The notes under the pieces: model-generated
Told to the model about the DNA's origin: nothing
Database searches by the model: none
The model's input: only the letters and a program-made list of their open reading frames with translations
Position numbers and translations under genes: made by a program
Part shown: one piece after another, positions 57,650 through 64,000 of the stretch
Position numbering within the stretch: position 1 is the stretch's first letter
How the letters are laid out: the number at the start of each line of letters is the position of its first letter
Source: OLB11 sp041392835
GTDB lineage: Bacteria > Bacteroidota > Bacteroidia > Chitinophagales > Chitinophagaceae
Assembly (NCBI GenBank): GCA_041392835.1
Contig: JAWKLF010000004.1
Location: forward strand, 124,001-188,000
Reading direction: 5' to 3'
DNA: 64,000 nt

Positions 57650-59929
57650 TTACTGCTTAGTAACTTTTTTGCTATAATGGCCACCTTGTGTGTGTAGTTC
57701 AAGAATGTAATTTCCGGTTGGATATTGTTTTAATGATAAGCTGGCTTTAGACTTACCATCCGCATTTTTTTCTAAAAGTAGTTTGCCTTCCATGTCATAT
57801 AGTCTAATCAGTTGTATAGGGTTTATGCTCGTATTTTGAATAGAAATTAAATCGGCTGTTGGATTTGGTGAAATACTAATTTGGCTTTCTTCTACGTCTC
57901 GAACATCCGATACCACATTTACCACCTTTGCCCATCCAAAATAGGGCATGTAGTTTTGTTTAGTACCAGTTATAAAAAGTGTATCGCCCAAAGCTACAGG
58001 TTCTACACCATTTGTAATATAGCATACGCCACTCACAATTTTTCCACTGCCCCAATATTTATTTTTATAGTAAAGCCCTATACTGGCTCCTTCTATATTG
58101 GAGTTTACTTTAAAATCCGTATGACCCTGTCCTATTTCAAATCCGTGTGTACAAGCTAAATTGCCCTCATGACCAGTTTTTAATTCAACAGATGGGTCGC
58201 CAAATATCTCCCATGTATCGGTTATTTCGTTTCCTCCATTGGGATCTACATTGACATCATTATAAGCCTGATTTACACTTAGACATCCATTCATAGCTAA
58301 GCTTCCAAAAGTAGTTTTATAATTGCCTGGTCTTGCTCCTTGCATCATAGCAGCTATTTCATCTTGACCTTCCATAGGTGGATCCCAACTTTGCAATATG
58401 ATACTCATAAGGGTTGCAATAGCACCCGTTTCTTGATTACCACTGCGAGCTTGAAGAAGTTCTTCGCCCAAACAGGTTTGGCCTAAGAAATTTCCATTTA
58501 AACATGCAGTAGAAAATATGGCTGGCCAACTTCCATTTGTATTTGTCATGTTAACTACATCGGAAGTACCAAAACCAGAAGTAGAAAATGCTTGTACACT
58601 ACCATGCCCACAATAATACATAAGTCCAATCTGATCATTAAACACGTTTAACAAATCAGATGGCACAGGGCTTCCTGGTGCATCGGCGCCACCTTGTGAA
58701 CCGTCAAACAGCTCATACTTCATAGTATAATTGTAGTTAGAAATATTACTGTCTGCAATTTTTCTTAAATGTTGATAATCATATTGCCAATCATCGCCTG
58801 GTCCTTGATCGCTACCAGCTACGGCTTGTTTGGTGTACCAAGCAGAAGAAATGTTTGGTGTTTTTTCGTACTTGATAGTTCTATTTACTTGGGTTTGTAT
58901 ATCCAATGTGGTACTTCCCGAAAAACGACCTACTATAATATCTGGGTCATGGTCATTGCCAACCTGATAGCCATAGGCATTGTCTGAAGGTCCTAAAAGG
59001 GTTGCACTTGAACCATTCATATTCATAGGTGGTATTTGAGCATCATCTCCAAGAATTAATACATAGAGTATATTTTTTTCGGTAAAGTATTGCTTGACAA
59101 CATTGAAAATGGAGGTTTCGGAAACGCCTGCAGCTAAAGTATCTACATTGACTACAAATGTTTTTATCCCTTTTTGTTCTTTCCATATTACAAAAGGTTC
59201 AACATCGTTCAAAAACATAGCTGGTGTAAGAATTAACATACTACCCTCTTGTGTAAGTGGAGTATAACGTTTTTTATTTTGAGCATCAAAATTCAAAAAA
59301 CGTTGTTGATATATAGGCAACATTACATCTTCTATTAATTCATCTTGAGCCATTAATGGAGTTTCTATTTCATCACTGATAAAATTGATTTTGATTTTTA
59401 CATGATAATATATTCTCATTTTTTGTGTAACTCCGTTGTACTGAATAGGCTGTAGTTGTATAGTTTGGCCTTTTAATTTTCTAACATAAAAGGGTGTGTT
59501 GATACTATACAATCCTTTCGGATAAAACTCATTTTTAGAATACTCTTCTCCAAAAATATATGGAACATCTTCTTTCTTTATATTTTGATATATCTTTCCC
59601 TTGCTAGGAGCTAAAAGCATGTCATTGTATTCAGTGTATTCTCCGCTTAAAATTTCAACCTTACTCTTTTTACCTAATGGAATTGTAATAGACAAAGGTA
59701 TTTTGGGAACATTTGGAGCCCCTTGTTTTGGAATGAAAATACCATTTTCCAAAATAACATGATGAGCTTTGCCTCTACTGGTCATGATATTATCAAACTG
59801 AATATCGGTAAGGGAAATATCTAAAATAGTATATTGATTATTACTTGCAAGTATTTTGATTTGCGTTTTTTGAGCAAACGTGCATTGCGTTAATAACACC
59901 AAGATAAAAAGTAGTTTAATCGTTTTCAT
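57650..59929 (-). CDS. Gingipain-like C25 cysteine protease with T9SS sorting domain
   Basis: A 759-residue secreted protease from ATG 59929 (signal MKTIKLLFILVLLTQCTFAQ). The frame extends to 60046, but that part is low in conserved features. A long N-terminal propeptide has PNVPKIPLSITIPLGKKSKV. The C25 catalytic domain has ILGDDAQIPPMN, then His442 (YYCGHGSVQAF) and Cys476 (IFSTACLNGNF), followed by a beta-sandwich domain. The last ~75 residues are a type A sorting domain with ISISPNPTADLISIQN and YPTGNYILELH. It should be exported by T9SS and matured outside. Specificity (Arg or Lys) cannot be read off. Confidence 0.93.
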   Translation of the reverse strand: MKTIKLLFILVLLTQCTFAQKTQIKILASNNQYTILDISLTDIQFDNIMTSRGKAHHVILENGIFIPKQGAPNVPKIPLSITIPLGKKSKVEILSGEYTEYNDMLLAPSKGKIYQNIKKEDVPYIFGEEYSKNEFYPKGLYSINTPFYVRKLKGQTIQLQPIQYNGVTQKMRIYYHVKIKINFISDEIETPLMAQDELIEDVMLPIYQQRFLNFDAQNKKRYTPLTQEGSMLILTPAMFLNDVEPFVIWKEQKGIKTFVVNVDTLAAGVSETSIFNVVKQYFTEKNILYVLILGDDAQIPPMNMNGSSATLLGPSDNAYGYQVGNDHDPDIIVGRFSGSTTLDIQTQVNRTIKYEKTPNISSAWYTKQAVAGSDQGPGDDWQYDYQHLRKIADSNISNYNYTMKYELFDGSQGGADAPGSPVPSDLLNVFNDQIGLMYYCGHGSVQAFSTSGFGTSDVVNMTNTNGSWPAIFSTACLNGNFLGQTCLGEELLQARSGNQETGAIATLMSIILQSWDPPMEGQDEIAAMMQGARPGNYKTTFGSLAMNGCLSVNQAYNDVNVDPNGGNEITDTWEIFGDPSVELKTGHEGNLACTHGFEIGQGHTDFKVNSNIEGASIGLYYKNKYWGSGKIVSGVCYITNGVEPVALGDTLFITGTKQNYMPYFGWAKVVNVVSDVRDVEESQISISPNPTADLISIQNTSINPIQLIRLYDMEGKLLLEKNADGKSKASLSLKQYPTGNYILELHTQGGHYSKKVTKQ

Positions 59930-60000
59930 GATTGAACAAAATATTAATATGTATTTGTTTGAATTCTTACGTAAATATATCAATTTTCTACGTTTTATAT

Positions 60001-60008
60001 TAACTTTG
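60001..60008 (+). promoter_or_regulatory. -7 promoter element upstream of the TPP riboswitch
   Basis: TAACTTTG fits TAnnTTTG, 52 bases before the riboswitch starts, and would give a transcript covering the complete aptamer. Confidence 0.5.
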
Positions 60009-60060
60009 TCGGTGAATAGTATTAATTCCTTACATTTTAATGACAAAAGGACTTAATATT

Positions 60061-60156
60061 CTTATCTCGGGGTGTTTTTCTTCTATTTTAAATATATGAA
60101 AATCTGAGATTATACCCGTGAACCTAGAACAGGTAATGCTGTTTAGGAAAGGTAAG
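60061..60156 (+). promoter_or_regulatory. TPP (THI-box) riboswitch
   Basis: The core motifs of the thiamine pyrophosphate aptamer are present: GGGGTG (60069-60074), CTGAGA (60104-60109), ATACCCGTGAACCT (60112-60125) and CAGGTAATGCTG (60130-60141). P1 is CTTATCT (60061-60067) with AGGTAAG (60150-60156); P2 is GGGT with ACCC. It precedes the TonB-dependent receptor gene, making the receptor a likely thiamine or precursor importer. THI boxes before outer-membrane receptor genes are known in Bacteroidota. Confidence 0.92.
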
Positions 60157-60180
60157 TGAACTTTTTCTCTTACCCTTTTT
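60151..60180 (+). terminator. Terminator-like hairpin sharing the P1 3' strand of the TPP riboswitch
   Basis: GGTAAG (60151-60156) pairs perfectly with CTTACC (60169-60174), followed by five T. The left arm is also the 3' strand of riboswitch P1, so P1 and this hairpin cannot form at once. A 7-bp hairpin TTGCTAA / TTAGCAA (60192-60198 with 60205-60211) sits just before the start codon at 60219 and may act on translation. Confidence 0.55.
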
Positions 60181-60218
60181 ATTTAATCGAATTGCTAATT
60201 TTTTTTAGCAACAAAAAA

Positions 60219-62408
60219 ATGATACGTATGAGAAAAATTATAGTACAGATTCTATGTTTTTGTAGTTTATGGAGCCAAGCTCAAGAAAAAAATGATACCT
60301 TAAAAAACATTGAATTGCCAGCCGCACGAGTTAAGGCTAGTAAAGACAAACTTAATCAAAAATCCTTTAATGAGCTTGACCTTAGTGTATTAGAAAGAAA
60401 TAACCAAGGACAAGATATACCACAATTACTTTCGAGTATGGCTGCTGTAGTATCTTATTCGGATGCTGGTACTGGCACTGGCTACAGTGGTTTACGAATA
60501 CGAGGAACGGATTTAACACGTATCAATGTTAGTATTAATGGTGTGCCCGTAAATGATGCCGAAAGTCAAGCTACATATTTTGTCAATACACCCGATTTAT
60601 TTTCTTCAAGTAATCAAATTGAAGTGCAAAAAGGTATTGGTAGCTCTAAAAATGGTGTAGGTAGTTTTGGAGCGTCTGTATCAATCAATAATTTAGATGT
60701 TCAATATAAAAAAGCGTATGCTATGTTAGATGTTCAGTATGGTAGTTTTAATACGTTTAAAAAAACACTAAAATTTAGCACGGGGCCTATTTACAAAAAG
60801 TGGATTTCCACATTACGATTGTCACAAATAAGTTCAGATGGCTATATAGAACGGTCAGCTTCTAACTTAAAAGCTTTACAGTTTACATCTGAATATGCAA
60901 TAAACAAAAATAACAACCTCATATTTAACTATATGTATGGCAGCGAAAAAACTGGTCAAGCATGGAATGGAGTACCCAAAGATTCAATACCTACCAATAG
61001 ACAATATAATGAATTAGGCATAAAATCGGATGGCACTTATTATGACAACCAAACTGACAATTATAAACAACAATATTTTCAATTGTTTTTTGACAAAAAA
61101 ATTTCAAATAAAATTACTATAGGAGCTGTTTCATACCTTACCAAAGGAAAGGGGTATTATGAAGAATACAAAATAGCACAAGATTATGATGCGTATTCCT
61201 TGATAGATACCATAAATCAAATAAGCAACTCAGACCTCATCAGACAACTATGGCTAGATAATTATTTTTATGGAACTAAATTGTATGCAACTTATTCCAA
61301 CAAAAAATTAGACTTTGGTTTTTATGCCAATGCCTCAAGATACGATGGGAAACACTATGGCAAGGTAATTTGGACTCCCAATGGAGCCAGTTTACTTAAG
61401 CCAAACTGGTACAATTTAAAAGCACACAAAAGCGAGCTGAATTTTTATAGCATGCTGGATTATAATTTTAATTCAAACTTAAAATGGTTTCTGGATATTC
61501 AAGATAGGATGGTATTTTATGAAACATTAGGATTTAGAAATAATCCTCAACTCAATCATCAATTGTTTTATCACTTTCTAAATCCCAAAACAAAAATAAC
61601 GTATTCAAAAAGACATTCTGTGTATTCTCTTTCATTGGGCATAGCCAACAAAGAACCCAATAGAGAAGATATTGAAACTAGTGTAAATCAATTGCCCAAA
61701 GCAGAACGCTTATATCATGCCGAGATAACATTATACAATAAGTGGAATCAATATTTAGCTACTCAAGTTTCATTGTATCGTATGCAATATCAAAATCAGT
61801 TAGTGTTAACCGGAAAAATTAATGATGTAGGAGCTTATACCCGAACCAATACACCTTCGAGTTATAGACAAGGTTTAGAAATAATTTTCAAAGGAGATTT
61901 AATGCATTCAAAAATCACTTGGCAACTTAATTCAGCATTTTCTGTAAATAGAATTAAACAATTTGATGAATATATTGATGATTATGACCAAGGCATTCAG
62001 ATTAAAAAATCTTATACAAACACACCTATATCATTTTCTCCTTCTGTAGTATTGGGAGGTATAGTTAGTTTATATCCATTGCTCAACACAAACTTCAGGA
62101 TACGAAAACTTTCATTTGACTTTAGCCCCAAATATGTAAGCAAACAATATATAGATAACACTGCAAATGAAAACAAAACTTTGTCAGCTTACATTACAGT
62201 TGATGTCGGCATACAACAAGTACTAACTTGGCAAGAAAACAAAACTGTAAAAATAAAATTGGGTATTCAAAATATATTAAACACGTTGTATTCAAGCAAT
62301 GCCTATACATACTCGTATATATATAATAATGCTCTTACAGATGTCATTTATTATTTTCCACAGGCTGGTCTACGATACTCTGTTGGCTTGCAATTTGAAC
62401 TTAAATAA
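60219..62408 (+). CDS. TonB-dependent outer-membrane receptor, probably for thiamine
   Basis: A 729-residue receptor (726 if ATG 60228 is used). I prefer these starts over the GTG at 60156, which lies inside the riboswitch. Signal peptide: MRKIIVQILCFCSLWSQAQ. The plug domain has NQGQDIPQLLSSMAAVV, SGLRIRGTDLTRINVSINGV and EVQKGIGSSKNGVGSFGASV. A 22-strand barrel follows, ending LRYSVGLQFELK with the terminal aromatic or Leu pattern. It lacks an N-terminal carboxypeptidase-like extension, so it is not SusC-like. The TPP riboswitch before it suggests thiamine uptake. No pnuT or other thi genes adjoin it in the window. It overlaps the convergent glycosyltransferase by 8 bases. Confidence 0.88.
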   Translation: MIRMRKIIVQILCFCSLWSQAQEKNDTLKNIELPAARVKASKDKLNQKSFNELDLSVLERNNQGQDIPQLLSSMAAVVSYSDAGTGTGYSGLRIRGTDLTRINVSINGVPVNDAESQATYFVNTPDLFSSSNQIEVQKGIGSSKNGVGSFGASVSINNLDVQYKKAYAMLDVQYGSFNTFKKTLKFSTGPIYKKWISTLRLSQISSDGYIERSASNLKALQFTSEYAINKNNNLIFNYMYGSEKTGQAWNGVPKDSIPTNRQYNELGIKSDGTYYDNQTDNYKQQYFQLFFDKKISNKITIGAVSYLTKGKGYYEEYKIAQDYDAYSLIDTINQISNSDLIRQLWLDNYFYGTKLYATYSNKKLDFGFYANASRYDGKHYGKVIWTPNGASLLKPNWYNLKAHKSELNFYSMLDYNFNSNLKWFLDIQDRMVFYETLGFRNNPQLNHQLFYHFLNPKTKITYSKRHSVYSLSLGIANKEPNREDIETSVNQLPKAERLYHAEITLYNKWNQYLATQVSLYRMQYQNQLVLTGKINDVGAYTRTNTPSSYRQGLEIIFKGDLMHSKITWQLNSAFSVNRIKQFDEYIDDYDQGIQIKKSYTNTPISFSPSVVLGGIVSLYPLLNTNFRIRKLSFDFSPKYVSKQYIDNTANENKTLSAYITVDVGIQQVLTWQENKTVKIKLGIQNILNTLYSSNAYTYSYIYNNALTDVIYYFPQAGLRYSVGLQFELK

Positions 62409-63465
62409 TAGCTTCTAACAATACATTTTTGTATTGCTCAAAATTAAATTTTGGGTATGGAAAAAAAGTTTTAGATAGAAAGTCGGCATAACTTTTTTCT
62501 AAGTCTAAATTTTCTTGTTGTGCCTGCATAGACCAGTTTTGTTGTTCAAAATGATTGGCCAGATACTCTTGTTCTGTTTGTCCTGACGTAGGAATTAAGA
62601 TAGCATGTTTATTTAATTTTATTAAATCCATTAATGTACTATATGCACTTCGACATATTACACATGCTGATTGACAAATTAATTGATTTAAAGCTGTACC
62701 AGACAAAAAATCAAAAAAAGAAACATGCCCAATGTTTGGCAAATTAGTTGTAGTAATGCATCCTCTAACAAAAGCAATTCTTTTATTTTTTGGAAGCTGT
62801 TCAATTAGTTTTTTTTCTAACAGCGTTCTTTGTGGTTCTGGCCCTGACAACAATATCAAAATATCATACTGAATCGAAAGATTTTCCAAAAGTTGTAACC
62901 TCGATAAATTTCCTAAATATGCAATACGTTGTATGCCTTTATTATTTGACAATTGTCCACTCATAGCAGCATCATGATAGTCGGGCACCCAACAAGAATC
63001 AAAACGATTGATTAAAAAACGATTGATTCCATTTATCAACATCATACTAAATGAATTAGGTGCCTGAATTTGTAATTGATGAGTGATGATATGCGACTTT
63101 ATTTTTCGATGAAAAAATCCATAACGATTGTCTGATATAATAAGGTCGTATTTACTTTCTTTGACTAATTTTTTTAAAAAAATATGCTCTTGAATAATTG
63201 AAGATACAATTTTAGGAATTTGAAGCACAATTTTCAGATTAAATAAGGATTTATGCTTGGCATAACTAATTTGATAACCTTTAAGTGGGATAAAGTCAAT
63301 GTCATCTGTATATGCTTCAATAATACAACGTTGATTTTCATTGCAAGCCAAATCAATCTGATGCCCTAATGATTTGTAAAACAATATTAAAGGTATGCAG
63401 CGAGTAACATGCCCTATACCCCAATCTAAAGGAGCTATAAGTATTTTTTTTGGCTTGCTCAACAA
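62401..63465 (-). CDS. MJ1255/VC2487-like glycosyltransferase (GT-B)
   Basis: A 354-residue GT-B protein of the MurG-like group. The N-terminus is KILIAPLDWGIGHVTRCIPL, typical of the MJ1255/VC2487 family, with SDNRYGFFHRKIKSHIITHQ in the acceptor half. The C-terminal half has YDILILLSGPEPQRTLLEKK and the donor loop CRSAYSTLMDLIKLNKHAIL followed by PTSGQTEQEYLANHF. It is probably a cytoplasmic, membrane-associated enzyme. Donor and acceptor are not known. It is convergent with the receptor and divergent from the small lipoprotein gene. Confidence 0.88.
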   Translation of the reverse strand: MLSKPKKILIAPLDWGIGHVTRCIPLILFYKSLGHQIDLACNENQRCIIEAYTDDIDFIPLKGYQISYAKHKSLFNLKIVLQIPKIVSSIIQEHIFLKKLVKESKYDLIISDNRYGFFHRKIKSHIITHQLQIQAPNSFSMMLINGINRFLINRFDSCWVPDYHDAAMSGQLSNNKGIQRIAYLGNLSRLQLLENLSIQYDILILLSGPEPQRTLLEKKLIEQLPKNKRIAFVRGCITTTNLPNIGHVSFFDFLSGTALNQLICQSACVICRSAYSTLMDLIKLNKHAILIPTSGQTEQEYLANHFEQQNWSMQAQQENLDLEKSYADFLSKTFFPYPKFNFEQYKNVLLEAII

Positions 63466-63508
63466 AATTCAAATTTTAGTACCTTTACAAATTAAGTACA
63501 AACTCAGC

Positions 63509-63637
63509 ATGCTAAAAAAAATATTACAACTCTTTTCTTTATTTTGTCTTGTTTCTATATTCCTATCAAGTTGTAAGGCAAAGAAAGGTTGCGGATGTGG
63601 TAATAACTTGAATTATTATAAATCTAAACGACGATAA
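63509..63637 (+). CDS. Small Cys-rich lipoprotein
   Basis: A 42-residue lipoprotein from ATG 63509. The signal MLKKILQLFSLFCLVSIF is followed by lipobox LSSC (Cys22), then KAKKGCGCGNNLNYYKSKRR with a CGCG motif. Short cysteine-containing lipoproteins like this are common in Bacteroidota, with no known role. The open frame also runs upstream, but that part lies in the divergent gene. TACCTTTA at 63480-63487 is a near-consensus -7 element. The next gene starts one base after its stop. Confidence 0.7.
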   Translation: MLKKILQLFSLFCLVSIFLSSCKAKKGCGCGNNLNYYKSKRR

Positions 63638-63638
63638 C

Positions 63639-63872
63639 ATGTCTAATAAAAATAATATCAATATTTCATATAAAACTAATTTTATAGATGCGCAAGAGGT
63701 AAGCCATTTGTGCCATTACTTACAAACATTACAAACTACCTATAAGCAATCGTTTGTATCAGAATTAATAAATATTAATACCCATCAAAAAAGTCGAGAA
63801 GTTTTAAAGATTAAAAAATATTTTCAATCTAAAAAAGCAAAACCGTTTGAGTTTATACATTGTCTTAATTAA
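63639..63872 (+). CDS. Small hypothetical protein before recR
   Basis: A 77-residue soluble-looking protein (MSNKNNINISYKTNFIDAQE..., ending FEFIHCLN). Not recognised. It starts one base after the stop of the small lipoprotein gene and is followed by recR after 22 bases, so it is probably part of the same transcript. Basic stretches (KSREVLKIKKYFQSKKAK) could bind nucleic acid. Confidence 0.5.
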   Translation: MSNKNNINISYKTNFIDAQEVSHLCHYLQTLQTTYKQSFVSELININTHQKSREVLKIKKYFQSKKAKPFEFIHCLN

Positions 63873-63894
63873 CTTAGATTACTAAAATAAAAAC

Positions 63895-64000
63895 ATGAAG
63901 TTTTCTTCATCTCTTATAGAACAAGCAGTATTAGAGTTTTCAAAGTTGCCCGGCGTTGGAAAAAAAACTGCCTTGCGCCATGTTTTACACTTACTAAAAA
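63895..64000 (+). CDS. recR: Recombination mediator RecR, 3' truncated by window edge
   Basis: Only the first 35 codons lie in the window. They read MKFSSSLIEQAVLEFSKLPG, then VGKKTALRHVLHLLK, the helix-hairpin-helix start of RecR, which with RecO and RecF loads RecA at gaps. The LPGVGKKTALR motif is diagnostic. The ATG at 63895 is favoured because the preceding bases are A-rich and homologues start here. Confidence 0.93.
   Translation, partial: MKFSSSLIEQAVLEFSKLPGVGKKTALRHVLHLLK

Noticed and set aside
60156..60218. GTG start for the TonB-dependent receptor at 60156
   Set aside because: It lies on the riboswitch P1 strand and adds a non-signal hydrophobic stretch before the clear signal peptide at 60228.

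Overview
This is an AT-rich stretch of a Bacteroidota chromosome. Evidence for the phylum: many promoters fit the Bacteroidota -7 consensus TAnnTTTG, Shine-Dalgarno sequences are essentially absent, and four secreted proteins end in a type IX secretion (T9SS, Por-system) sorting domain with a YPNP/FPNP motif. A fused SecDF, a bacillithiol enzyme (BshA), a BT_3928-like protein and a TonB-dependent receptor point the same way. A gliding, non-saccharolytic relative of Chitinophagales or Flavobacteriales is plausible, but the order cannot be fixed from this window. I see no insertion sequence, prophage, integrase or CRISPR array. Gene order looks like ordinary chromosome with a few accessory genes.

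Layout. 1-5.9 kb: 3' end of selO (protein AMPylase), msrA, a small unknown protein, a BCCT transporter, a DUF427 protein, a PutAbiC-like membrane protein, a uracil-DNA-glycosylase-family protein and an OsmC protein. 5.9-8 kb: a PHA (storage polyester) locus with a phasin/PhaE-like protein divergent from a PhaJ-type hydratase. 8-15.4 kb: fbp, secDF, dcd, a glycosyltransferase, tsaC and a TPR membrane protein. 15.5-20.3 kb: a LigB-type dioxygenase, a SprB-repeat T9SS protein, an IscA/SufA-type protein coupled to a secreted M43 protease, and a small exported protein. 20.4-28.4 kb: long-form ispH, cmk, a BT_3928-like protein, a lone DppB-type permease, a PcrA/UvrD helicase coupled to recX, and an omega-amidase. 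28.4-33.9 kb: an orphan ketoacyl-synthase homologue lacking its catalytic residues, a PstS-like lipoprotein with a TPR protein, a BadF-type kinase and a small exported protein. 34-39.2 kb: META and DUF4139 proteins, a lipoprotein, and a histidine kinase with its NarL-type regulator. 39.3-43.5 kb: a tRNA with a CAT anticodon, then an overlapping minus-strand trio (T9SS repeat protein, DUF2306, YARHG lipoprotein). 43.5-47 kb: pfkA, bshA and a DUF2130 protein. 47-54 kb: an operon of DUF58, transglutaminase, MoxR and a TPR protein. 54-64 kb: clpB, fsa, a gingipain-like C25 protease, a TPP riboswitch with its TonB-dependent receptor, a glycosyltransferase, two tiny genes and the start of recR.

How the genes fit together. 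Central carbon metabolism is represented by fbp, pfkA and fsa, and carbon storage by PhaE/PhaJ. Redox and thiol protection is represented by selO-msrA, OsmC and bshA. The secreted T9SS cargo includes two proteases. Thiamine uptake appears to be governed by a TPP riboswitch. The most interesting leads are: the riboswitch, whose P1 strand is shared with a downstream terminator-like hairpin; a set of promoters placed 4-8 nt upstream of start codons, suggesting leaderless mRNAs; the dead orphan ketoacyl synthase; the PhaE/PhaJ pair without phaC; and the MoxR/DUF58/transglutaminase operon with an unrecognised fourth protein.
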